The translations under genes were made by a program, and so were the position numbers. From Solirubrobacterales bacterium (GTDB lineage: Bacteria; Actinomycetota; Thermoleophilia; Solirubrobacterales; Solirubrobacteraceae): a stretch of DNA of 14,463 bases. Within the stretch, counting starts at the first letter, position 1. Every line of letters begins with the position of its first letter. Below are positions 1-6,785 of the stretch, in pieces. The notes under the pieces are model-generated. The model saw nothing but the letters and a program-made list of their open reading frames with translations, was not told the DNA's origin and did not search any database. Where the stretch lies: assembly GCA_025964075.1 (NCBI GenBank), contig JAOPZQ010000239.1:1-14463 (forward strand). Reading direction: 5' to 3'.

Positions 1-665
1 GCGGCGCCCTCTTCCAGATGACGGTGCTTCGGCGCGTGCTCGGCCAGCCCGTTTTCGTGCTCGTGATGATCACGATCGGCCTGAGCATCGTCATCAATTC
101 CGCGATCCCCGCGATCTTCGGAGGCAACGCCCGCATCCTCGGCGATCCGTGGGGCGCGTCCGCCGTCGACGTGGGCGGCGTCACCTTGAACTGGGTGCGT
201 ATCTGGACGGTGGTCTGCACCGGCCTGATCCTGGCGCTGTACTTCGTCTTCGACCGCTTCTCCCGCTACGGGCTCGCGATGCGCGCGACGGCCGCGGACG
301 AGGAGGCGGCGATGGCGGTCGGCGTGCCCGTGCGACGCGTCTACGCGCTGACGTGGGCGATCGCGGGGGGCGTCGCCGTGGTCGGAGGGCTGTTCCTGGC
401 GGGCTTTCCCAGCTCGGTCAACCCGTCCCTGGGAGACGTCGCGCTGCGCGCCTTCCCGGCGGTCATCCTCGGTGGCCTCGATTCGCCGCCCGGCGCGGTC
501 GTGGGCGGCATCGCGATCGGGATCGTCGAGGTCATGTCGTCGGGCTACGCGCCGGGATGGCTGGGCAGCGACTTCTCCGCCGTCGCGCCCTATGCGGTGA
601 TGATCCTCGTGCTCCTGATCAGGCCCTACGGCCTGTTCGGCACCCGGCCGGTGGAGCGGGTATGA
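1..665 (+). CDS. livH: Branched-chain amino acid-type ABC transporter permease LivH (5'-truncated)
   Basis: One of the two inner-membrane permeases of a Liv/HAAT-family importer. The reading frame is open from nt 3, so the true start lies upstream; the ATG at nt 18 is internal. About 220 residues are visible of roughly 290 usual for LivH. Hydrophobic segments alternate with a cytoplasmic loop carrying the family's ATPase-contact pattern (GLAMRATAADEEAAMAVGV, nt 271-327), then a GGV..VGGLFLAG helix, an 'FPAVILGGLDSPPGAVVGG' segment and the typical C-terminus 'LLIRPYGLFGTRPVERV'. The stop codon overlaps the ATG of the next permease gene by 4 nt (ATGA), so the two are translationally coupled. 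The substrate cannot be read from the permease. Family assignment is firm; amino acids as substrate are only the family default. Confidence 0.93.
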   Translation, partial: GALFQMTVLRRVLGQPVFVLVMITIGLSIVINSAIPAIFGGNARILGDPWGASAVDVGGVTLNWVRIWTVVCTGLILALYFVFDRFSRYGLAMRATAADEEAAMAVGVPVRRVYALTWAIAGGVAVVGGLFLAGFPSSVNPSLGDVALRAFPAVILGGLDSPPGAVVGGIAIGIVEVMSSGYAPGWLGSDFSAVAPYAVMILVLLIRPYGLFGTRPVERV

Positions 666-1774
666 CCCGGCGTGCGTCCCGACGGCGACGCTTCGGCGGG
701 AAGCGCGCGGCGCTGGTCGCCGTCGCGATCCTCGCGATCGTGCTCCCGTTCGGCCTCGACGCCTTCCAGCTCACCACGGCGACATTCGTGCTGATCGCGG
801 CGATCGGCGCGCTCGGACTCAACGTTCTCACCGGCTACACGGGACAGATCTCGCTGGGGCACGCCTTCTTCCTCGCCGTGGGCGCGTACACCGCCGCGGT
901 CCTGGGAGGCAACGACCATCTGAGCGCACTGATCTGGCTGCCCGCCGCGGGCGTGGTCGCGGCCCTCTGCGGGGCGATCGTCGGGCCGACGGCCCTGCGC
1001 CTCCGCGGGCTCTACCTGGCGATCGTGACGATCGGCCTGGTGTTCATCGGGCAGCACATCTGGTTCAACGCGCCCGCGATCTCCGGCGGACCCGGCGGGC
1101 GCTCGTTCCCGTCGGTCGCGTTCGGTTCGTTCGACTTCTCACCCGGGCAGCAGCTCACGCTCGGCGGGCTCGTCATCGACCACAACGGCCTCTACTACTA
1201 CCTCGCGCTGATCCTCCTCGCGGCGGCCATGCTCTTCGTGTGGAACCTCACGCGCGGCCGGTCGGGACGCGCGATGCAGGCGGTGCGCGACCGCGAGATC
1301 GCGGCAGCGATCATGGGAGTGAACCTCGCCCGCACCAAGATGAGCGCCTTCGTGGTCTCGTCGTTCCTGACGGGCGTGAGCGGCGCGCTCTACGCGTCCT
1401 ACCTGTCGTTCGCCACCCCCGGCCAGTGGAGCCTGCTGCTCTCGGTCCAGTACGTGGCGGCGATCATCGTCGGCGGGATCGGCACGGTGTGGGGCGCCCT
1501 GCTGGGCTCGACGGTGATCTTCGCGCTGCCCGCGGTCCTGCAGTCGCTGTTCCCGCAATCCTCGTCGGGTGGGGTGCCGATCGACGACATCACGTCGATC
1601 GCCTACGGGGTGCTGATCATCGTCTTCTTCGTCCTGGAGCCGCACGGGGTCGTCGGGCTTGGCCGCCGTGTCGCGTCGCTGTGGTCGCGCATGAACGCGC
1701 GTCGCGGCGAGGACGGACCACTGTCACATGAAGCACAGCAATTGGAGAGGAGTGAGGCGACATGGGCAAGGTGA
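662..1774 (+). CDS. livM: Branched-chain amino acid-type ABC transporter permease LivM
   Basis: Second permease of the Liv-type importer, 370 residues, in the family's normal range. The ATG at 662 overlaps the livH stop by 4 nt and has GGAG at 653-656. The open frame extends further upstream but only as a shadow of livH. A basic N-terminus (residues 1-14) precedes the first membrane helix. The LivM hallmark GLNVLTGYTGQISLGHAFFL is near residues 52-71. A second family block, the ATPase-facing loop GRAMQAVRDREIAAAIMGVN, is near residues 202-221, followed by 'GVSGALYASYLSF'. The glycine-rich 'IIVGGIGTVWGALLGS' block lies before the last helices, and the tail is polar. The 3' end overlaps the binding-protein gene by 13 nt. 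It should pair with LivH and with ATPases encoded outside the window. Confidence 0.95.
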   Translation: MTRRASRRRRFGGKRAALVAVAILAIVLPFGLDAFQLTTATFVLIAAIGALGLNVLTGYTGQISLGHAFFLAVGAYTAAVLGGNDHLSALIWLPAAGVVAALCGAIVGPTALRLRGLYLAIVTIGLVFIGQHIWFNAPAISGGPGGRSFPSVAFGSFDFSPGQQLTLGGLVIDHNGLYYYLALILLAAAMLFVWNLTRGRSGRAMQAVRDREIAAAIMGVNLARTKMSAFVVSSFLTGVSGALYASYLSFATPGQWSLLLSVQYVAAIIVGGIGTVWGALLGSTVIFALPAVLQSLFPQSSSGGVPIDDITSIAYGVLIIVFFVLEPHGVVGLGRRVASLWSRMNARRGEDGPLSHEAQQLERSEATWAR

Positions 1775-3069
1775 AGGTGCGCCCGCCGGCGGCCGTGTGC
1801 GCGGCGGGAGCGATCGCGATGGCCGTCGCGGCGTGCGGGACCGGCTCCAGCGGCAGCGGGGCCTCCAGCGCAGGCGGAGGGGTCAAGACCGGTCCGGGGG
1901 TCGACGCCAAGACGAAGACCGTCTCGCTCGGCGTCCTCAGCCCGCTGTCCGGGCCGGTGGCGGCGATCGGTAAGCCGCTGACCGCCGGCCAGGAGACCTA
2001 CTTCCGCGCGGTGAACGCCGCGGGCGGAATCGATGGCTGGAAGGTCAAGCTCGTCGAGCAAGACACGAAGTACGACCCGCAGACCGAGGTGCAGGCCTAC
2101 AACGGCATCGCCGGCAACGTGGCGTTCATCGCCCAGTCGCTGGGCAGCCCGACGACCAAGGCGATCCAACCGCTCGCCGCCCAGCAGAACATGCTGATCG
2201 GCGCAGCCGCACAGGACTCGTCGCTCGTCACCGATCCGAGGATGGCGGTGATCGGCACGCCCTATGCGATCGACGACGCCAACGCGCTCGACTACATCGC
2301 CAGGCAGAAGGGCGACAAGAACGCGAAGGTCGGGATCATCTACCAGAACGACGCGTACGGTGCGGACGGGTTGCGCGGCTACGAAGCGGGCCTGAAGGCC
2401 TACCACGTCCACAGCGTGGCCAAGGCCACGTACAAGGTCGGCGACACCGACCTCACCGCGCAAGTGCAGAAGATGCGATCCTCAGGGGCGAAGTACGTCT
2501 TCGTCGTGGCGACTCCCAGCGTGGGCGCGACGATCGTGGGCACGGGCGCCTCGCAGGGCTACAACCCGACGTGGGTGTTCCAGGGGCCGGCGTGGTCGGG
2601 GTACCTGATGACGTCCGACGGCACTCCGAGCGGCAAGCCCACCGCGGTCGCGAAGGCGCTCGCGTCCATCGTGTGGGTGCTCGGCTACGAGTCGCAATGG
2701 GGCGACAAGAACGTGTCGGGCATGGCGAAGTTCCTGGCCGACGCCAAGCGATTCGCTCCGTCGCAGATCCCCGACTACTACTTCATGTACGGGTACTCCC
2801 AAGCGAGGATGGAGACCGCGATCCTGCGTAAGGCAATCGCCGGCGGCGATCTCACGCGCGCCGGCATCCTCAACGCCAAGCTCCACCTCGGGAAGGTCGA
2901 CCTCGGCGGTCTGATGCCCCCGCTCGACTACACCCCGGCGCTCGGGCCTGCCGCGCGGATGACGGGGATCTCCAAGGTGAGCTCCACCACCGCCGGATTC
3001 CTGAAGGGCTTCCGCGGCTTCTTCATGGGCGACGCCGCCAGGAGCATGACGTTCAAGGCGTCGGCCTGA
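1762..3069 (+). CDS. Liv-type ABC transporter substrate-binding lipoprotein (Peripla_BP_6 fold)
   Basis: Extracytoplasmic solute receptor for the upstream LivH/LivM pair, 435 residues. The start ATG lies inside the end of livM (13-nt overlap) and is preceded by GGAGAGGAG (1744-1752) and TGAGG, so the start is well supported. The N-terminus is a lipoprotein signal: basic residues K3-R7, a hydrophobic stretch, and the lipobox V-A-A-C with Cys25. A Gly/Ser-rich linker follows. The mature part opens with 'VSLGVLSPLSGPVAAIGKP', as in LivK/type-I periplasmic binding proteins, and continues with 'AVNAAGGIDG', 'LVEQDTKYDP' and 'KVGIIYQNDAYGADGL', a second-lobe motif. The product should be lipid-anchored at the outer face of the membrane. 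The gene is last in its transporter block and is followed at 18 nt by a strong stem-loop. The ligand is not predictable by eye. Confidence 0.93.
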   Translation: MGKVKVRPPAAVCAAGAIAMAVAACGTGSSGSGASSAGGGVKTGPGVDAKTKTVSLGVLSPLSGPVAAIGKPLTAGQETYFRAVNAAGGIDGWKVKLVEQDTKYDPQTEVQAYNGIAGNVAFIAQSLGSPTTKAIQPLAAQQNMLIGAAAQDSSLVTDPRMAVIGTPYAIDDANALDYIARQKGDKNAKVGIIYQNDAYGADGLRGYEAGLKAYHVHSVAKATYKVGDTDLTAQVQKMRSSGAKYVFVVATPSVGATIVGTGASQGYNPTWVFQGPAWSGYLMTSDGTPSGKPTAVAKALASIVWVLGYESQWGDKNVSGMAKFLADAKRFAPSQIPDYYFMYGYSQARMETAILRKAIAGGDLTRAGILNAKLHLGKVDLGGLMPPLDYTPALGPAARMTGISKVSSTTAGFLKGFRGFFMGDAARSMTFKASA

Positions 3070-3086
3070 GATGCCCGGCAGACATC

Positions 3087-3116
3087 AGGTGGGGGCGCGC
3101 GCCGGCGTCCCCACCT
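3087..3116 (+). terminator. Strong stem-loop after the binding-protein gene (terminator or mRNA-end stabiliser)
   Basis: AGGTGGGG (3087-3094) is perfectly complementary to CCCCACCT (3109-3116). The stem continues inward as G3095-U3108 and then C-G, G-C and C-G pairs, giving 12 pairs around a 6-nt loop. It begins 18 nt after the binding-protein stop. There is no U-tract, so it may be a U-less terminator, a partial attenuator, or a 3' stabiliser that raises binding-protein mRNA relative to downstream genes. As DNA, the same inverted repeat could be an operator next to the -10-like element at its right edge. Confidence 0.5.
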
Positions 3117-3128
3117 ACCCTTACGCGA
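3116..3128 (+). promoter_or_regulatory. Candidate -10 element for a leaderless acyl-CoA synthetase transcript
   Basis: TACCCT (3116-3121) fits the actinobacterial TANNNT -10 pattern. It lies six bases before the ATG at 3128, so transcription would begin at or within a base of the start codon. No Shine-Dalgarno sequence precedes that ATG, which agrees with leaderless translation. No recognisable -35 hexamer is at the expected distance, where the hairpin's G-run sits instead. This is inference from spacing. Confidence 0.35.
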
Positions 3129-4705
3129 TGACGGCATGGGCGCGCTCTGCATCGGCCGAGAGCGCCCGGCGAGCGACCGGGCGATCCCCTGGCGACCTCA
3201 CGCTGGGGCGCTGGGTGCGCGACCGGGCGTTGGTCACTCCGGCGCGCATCGCGATCGAGCACCGCGGCGAGCGGACCACGTACGCCGAGCTCGACGCGCG
3301 CTCCGAGCGGCTGGCGGATGGGCTTCTGCGGCTCGGCCTGAGCCGGGGCGACCGTGTCGCCTCGCTGACCGGGAATCGCCCGGAGCACGTGGAGCTGTTC
3401 TTCGCCTGCGCGAAGGCGGGGCTCGTGCTGGCGCCGCTCAGCTGGCGCCTGGCGCCGGCCGAGCTCGCCTACCAGCTGGCGCACGCCGAACCGGCCGCGC
3501 TGTTCGTCGAGCCAGAGCGGGACTCGCTCGCCGACGCCGCGCTGGAGCTTGCCGCATCGCGACCTCGGCGGCTGGCGCTCGCGCGCGCCGAGCTCGATGC
3601 GCTCTCGCACCCCGGCGCGACGCCGCCGCAGGACGTACCCGCGGACGACGACGATCTCCTGCTCCTCTACACCGCCGGCACCACCGGCCGCCCGAAGGGC
3701 GCGCGGCTGACCCACCGGAACTGCTTCTGGACCAACCTCAGCTTCGACCGCACCGCCGACCTGAGTGCGACCGACGTCGTCCTGCAGCTGCTCCCGCAGT
3801 TCCACGTCGGCGGCTGGAACGTCCAGCCCCTGCTCGCCTGGTGGAAGGGCGCGACGGTCGTGCTCGAGTCGAAGTTCGACCCGGCGCGGGCCCTGGAGCT
3901 GATCGAGCGCAGGCGGATCACCACGATGATGGGGGTGCCGGCCCACTACCTGTTCATGGCCGGCGAGCGACGCTTCGGCGACGCCGACCTCTCGAGCCTG
4001 CGCCGCGCGATCGTGGGAGGCGCGCCGATGCCCGAGCCGCTGCTGCGCACCTGGCGCGACCGCGGGGTGGAGATCGTCCAGGGCTACGGCCTCACCGAGG
4101 CCTCGCCCAACGTCCTGTGCCTGCCACCGGAGGATGCGGTGCGCAGGCTCGGCTGGGCGGGCAAGCCCTATCCGCACGTCGATGTGGCACTCGCCGATCC
4201 CGCGTCGGGTGCGCTGGTCGACGGTCGCGGCAGCGGCGAGCTGCTCGTCCGGGGGCCCGCCGTGTTCGCGGGGTACTGGCGTGACCCCGAGGGCACGCGC
4301 GCTAGCGTGCGCGACGGATGGCTGCACACCGGTGACATCGCCGAGCGCGACGCCGAGGGTTTCTACCGAATCCGCGACCGGCTCAAGGACATGTACATCT
4401 CGGGAGGGGAGAACGTCTATCCCGCCGAGGTCGAGACCACGCTGCACGAGCATCCGGCCGTGGCCGACGCCGCGGTGATCGGCGTACCCGACGAGCGGTG
4501 GGGCGAGGTCGGCCTCGCGATCGTCGTGGTGCACCCCGGCGCGACGGTCGACGAGCAGGACCTGCTCGCCCACTGCCGCCGGCGCCTCGCGGCGTTCAAG
4601 GCGCCCCGCGTCGTGCGCCTCGCCGAGGAGCTTCCGCGCTCGGCGTCGGGCAAGCTCCTCAAGCGGGAGCTGCGCGAGCGCTTCTCCCCCGGGGGGACCC
4701 GTTGA
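3128..4705 (+). CDS. AMP-forming acyl-CoA synthetase (fatty/aryl-acid CoA ligase, ANL superfamily)
   Basis: Activates a carboxylic acid with ATP to an acyl-adenylate and then to an acyl-CoA; cytoplasmic. Seen from the ATG at 3128 it has 525 residues. The ATP-binding loop TAGTTGRPKG is at about 182-191, the adenine motif YGLTEAS at about 320-326, GWLHTGD at about 397-403 and the hinge region RDRLKDMYISGGENVYPAEVE at about 416-436. The C-terminal catalytic lysine is in SASGK (about K509). All key motifs are intact. An in-frame ATG at 3071 would add 19 residues, but it would run through the stem-loop at 3087-3116 and has no ribosome site; 3128 follows a -10-like box. The end overlaps the TetR gene by 4 nt. 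Position beside a Liv-type importer suggests it may activate an imported acid. Chain length or aromatic preference is not visible. Confidence 0.93.
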   Translation: MTAWARSASAESARRATGRSPGDLTLGRWVRDRALVTPARIAIEHRGERTTYAELDARSERLADGLLRLGLSRGDRVASLTGNRPEHVELFFACAKAGLVLAPLSWRLAPAELAYQLAHAEPAALFVEPERDSLADAALELAASRPRRLALARAELDALSHPGATPPQDVPADDDDLLLLYTAGTTGRPKGARLTHRNCFWTNLSFDRTADLSATDVVLQLLPQFHVGGWNVQPLLAWWKGATVVLESKFDPARALELIERRRITTMMGVPAHYLFMAGERRFGDADLSSLRRAIVGGAPMPEPLLRTWRDRGVEIVQGYGLTEASPNVLCLPPEDAVRRLGWAGKPYPHVDVALADPASGALVDGRGSGELLVRGPAVFAGYWRDPEGTRASVRDGWLHTGDIAERDAEGFYRIRDRLKDMYISGGENVYPAEVETTLHEHPAVADAAVIGVPDERWGEVGLAIVVVHPGATVDEQDLLAHCRRRLAAFKAPRVVRLAEELPRSASGKLLKRELRERFSPGGTR

Positions 4706-5337
4706 GCGACACGCGCGCCCTGGGCGGTGCCGAGGGGACCGCGCCGCCGCGCGGCGCTCGGACCGAGCGCGGCGCCCGCACCCGCACCCGTCTGCTCGAG
4801 ACGGCCGAGCAGATCTTCACCGAGCTCGGCTACCACGAAGCGTCGATCGTCAAGATCGCCGAGGCCGCCGGAGTCGCGCCCGGGACGTTCTACCTGTACT
4901 TCGCGGGGAAGCAAGACATCTTCGACGAGCTCGTCGAGGACCTCAACGGGCGCGTGCGCCGGGCGATGGCCGATGCGGCGTCGCGCGGGCAGACGCGCCC
5001 GGAAGCAGAACGTCTCGGATTCGAGGCGTTCTTCCGCTTCACCGCCGAGCAACCCGGCCTCTACCGAGTGATACGCCAGGCCGAGTTCGTCTCGCCCCGG
5101 GCGCTGCGTCTGCACTACGAGCGCATCGTCCCCGGCTACGTCCGCGGCCTCCAGGAGGCGATGGCGCGCGGCGAGATCGCGACCGGCGACCCCGAGGTGA
5201 TCGCGTGGGCGCTGATGGGCGTGGGCGAGATGATCGGCCTGCGCTGGATCCTGTGGGGTGACACCGACGAGATCCCCACGCGCGTGTTCGAGGAGACGAT
5301 TCGGTTCGTCCAGCGCGCGCTGCGCGCGCAGCCGTAA
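4702..5337 (+). CDS. TetR/AcrR-family transcriptional regulator
   Basis: Cytoplasmic DNA-binding repressor-type protein, about 211 residues. The frame starts with TTG at 4702, overlapping the acyl-CoA synthetase stop as TTGA, with a GGGGGGA run at 4691-4697 as ribosome site. No ATG or GTG lies between it and the conserved helix-turn-helix. The N-terminal 25 residues are Arg/Gly-rich. The TetR DNA-binding domain follows: 'LLETAEQIFTELGYHEASIV' at about 31-50, then 'KIAEAAGVAPGTFYLYFAGK' at about 51-70. The C-terminal ligand/dimer domain has 'FFRFTAEQPGLYRVIRQAEF' and 'VIAWALMGVGEMIGLRWILW', as in TetR proteins linked to acyl-CoA metabolism. Co-translation with the CoA ligase suggests control of that gene, with an acyl-CoA or acid as possible inducer; that role is inferred. 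Confidence 0.92.
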   Translation: MSDTRALGGAEGTAPPRGARTERGARTRTRLLETAEQIFTELGYHEASIVKIAEAAGVAPGTFYLYFAGKQDIFDELVEDLNGRVRRAMADAASRGQTRPEAERLGFEAFFRFTAEQPGLYRVIRQAEFVSPRALRLHYERIVPGYVRGLQEAMARGEIATGDPEVIAWALMGVGEMIGLRWILWGDTDEIPTRVFEETIRFVQRALRAQP

Positions 5338-5611
5338 GCCACGCTCGGTCGGATCGCCCCGCCGCTCCGACGGGTCCGCGGCCGGCCGACTCATGTCCGC
5401 GAACGACTTGCGCGCGCGCTGGTGCGGGAGAACAACGATTCGGTGGTCGATGTCGTCTGTCGGAAGGGGGCGTGAGGCAAGATCGGCAATGGAACGTCGT
5501 TGCATGCGGGCCTCGCCGCCGGGACGATGTACGCCATGACGCGGGAAAGCGCATCGGCCACCGTCGCGAAGGCCCCGGCCGGCGACGGACTGGAGACGCT
5601 GGGCCTGCTTC
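5338..5611 (+). other. 274-bp intergenic region before the fumarylacetoacetase gene
   Basis: No convincing conserved gene is seen. It contains a 6-bp stem GTCGGA/TCCGAC (5348-5353 with 5366-5371, 12-nt loop, no U-tract), which may be a weak end for the TetR transcript. It also contains an imperfect palindrome GCAA-N10-TTGC (5486-5503) that could be an operator, and a 27-codon open frame from ATG 5536 to TGA 5619 that overlaps the next start. No clear -35/-10 pair is recognised. Confidence 0.4.
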
Positions 5612-6784
5612 ATGCATGACGGGTTCGGCCTCTCGAACCTGCCGTACGGCTCGATCCGCCGGGACCGGGCGTCGCCGCCCCGGCTCTGCGTGCGCCTGCA
5701 CGACGAAGCCATCGAGCTCGCCGCCATCGCCGGCGACCTCGACGTCGACCGCGCGCTCGTGGACGCGCCGAACCTCGACCGACTCCTGGGCGCGGCGCCC
5801 ACGGCGTGGACCGTCCTGCACGAGGCGCTCCGGGCGCGGCTCGCCGAGGAGGTCCCGGCGCACGCCCGTGTCCCGCTCGCCGGCGCGATCCCGTACCTGC
5901 CGTTCACCGTCGCCGACTACGTGGACTTCTACTCCTCGATCGAGCACGCGACGAACCTCGGGCGGATGTTCCGCCCCGACGCCGAGCCGCTGCTGCCCAA
6001 CTGGCGCCACGTGCCGGTGGGCTACCACGGCCGGTCCGGCACCGTCGTCGTCGCCGGTACGCCGATCCGGCGGCCGGTCGGCCAGCTGCCGCGGCCGGAC
6101 GGCCCGACGTTCGCGCCGACCGAGCGCCTGGACATCGAGCTCGAGCTCGGCTTCGTCACCGGAGGGCCGCCAACGTCGCTGGGAGCGCCGCTGCCCATCG
6201 ACGAGGCCGCGGATCGGATCTTCGGGTTCGTGCTCGTCAACGACTGGAGCGCGCGGGACATCCAGCGCTGGGAGTACGTGCCGCTGGGGCCCTTCCTCGG
6301 GAAGTCCTTCGCCACGTCGATCTCGGCCTGGGTCACGCCCCGGGATGCGCTGGAGCCCTACCGCGTCGCGGGTCCCGAGCAGCAACCGCCGCCGCTTCCG
6401 TACCTGCGCGACCCGGAGCCGTGGGGCCTCGACATCGCGCTCGAGGTGGAGCTGGGCGGCGAGACGATCTCGCGCACGAACGCCGCCGGGCTGTACTGGA
6501 GCGTGGTCCAGCAGCTGACCCATGTCGCCTCGAACGGCGCCGTCGTCCGGCCCGGGGACCTCTATGCCTCCGGCACGATCTCCGGGCCCGCCAGCGGCTC
6601 GGAGGGCAGCTTGATCGAGTTGACGCAGAACGGCGATCGACCGCTCACCATCGCCGGCGAGGAGCGGACGTTCCTGCTCGACGGCGACCGGGTCGTCCTG
6701 CGCGGGAGGGCCGGCGACGTGGAGCTCGGCGAGGTCGCCGGCCAGATCGTCAGCTCGGAGCAGCCGGCCAGCTCCGGGCGCTGA
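5612..6784 (+). CDS. fahA: Fumarylacetoacetase (EC 3.7.1.2)
   Basis: Hydrolyses 4-fumarylacetoacetate to fumarate and acetoacetate, the last step of tyrosine/phenylalanine breakdown through homogentisate; cytoplasmic and metal-dependent. The 390-residue frame matches the full-length enzyme: N-terminal FGLSNLPYG (5-13), then the FAH hydrolase domain. Active-site positions known from mouse FAH are all present: metal ligands D105, E176, E178 and D211; catalytic H112; Y107, R121, Y138 and K231 (PLGPFLGKSF); and the C-terminal ASGTISG and GSLIEL blocks. The start is uncertain. No Shine-Dalgarno sequence precedes ATG 5612, the frame has no earlier start after a stop at 5537, and most homologues have a few more residues before the NLPYG block. 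No homogentisate dioxygenase or isomerase gene is in view. The 3' end overlaps the convergent LysR gene by 35 bp. Confidence 0.95.
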   Translation: MHDGFGLSNLPYGSIRRDRASPPRLCVRLHDEAIELAAIAGDLDVDRALVDAPNLDRLLGAAPTAWTVLHEALRARLAEEVPAHARVPLAGAIPYLPFTVADYVDFYSSIEHATNLGRMFRPDAEPLLPNWRHVPVGYHGRSGTVVVAGTPIRRPVGQLPRPDGPTFAPTERLDIELELGFVTGGPPTSLGAPLPIDEAADRIFGFVLVNDWSARDIQRWEYVPLGPFLGKSFATSISAWVTPRDALEPYRVAGPEQQPPPLPYLRDPEPWGLDIALEVELGGETISRTNAAGLYWSVVQQLTHVASNGAVVRPGDLYASGTISGPASGSEGSLIELTQNGDRPLTIAGEERTFLLDGDRVVLRGRAGDVELGEVAGQIVSSEQPASSGR

Positions 6785-6785
6785 C
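6749..6785. terminator. Inverted repeat spanning both convergent stop codons; candidate bidirectional terminator
   Basis: GTCAGC (6749-6754) pairs with GCTGAC (6780-6785), and CGGAGC (6756-6761) pairs with GCTCCG (6771-6776). A 1x3 internal loop separates them and the apex is a 9-nt loop. The fumarylacetoacetase stop TGA (6782-6784) is in the right arm and the LysR stop (6750-6752, complement) is in the left arm. Either transcript can fold the hairpin. There is no U-tract, so termination is an inference. Confidence 0.45.

Noticed and set aside
149..661. Upstream extension of the livM frame
   Set aside because: It overlaps the conserved livH sequence and gives Arg-rich nonsense; the ATGA overlap with a ribosome site at 662 is the proper start.
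3053..4573. Long open frame on the minus strand, about 506 codons
   Set aside because: It is antisense to the acyl-CoA synthetase, whose motifs are intact. Its translation is Arg/Gly/Glu-rich low-complexity sequence typical of shadow frames in GC-rich DNA.
5348..5371. GTCGGA/TCCGAC hairpin as terminator of the TetR transcript
   Set aside because: Only six pairs, a 12-nt loop and no U-tract; in DNA this GC-rich such stems are expected by chance, so it is only mentioned in the intergenic entry.
4417..6523. Overlapping long minus-strand frames across the TetR and fumarylacetoacetase genes
   Set aside because: They have no recognisable protein motifs and run through two well-supported + strand genes.
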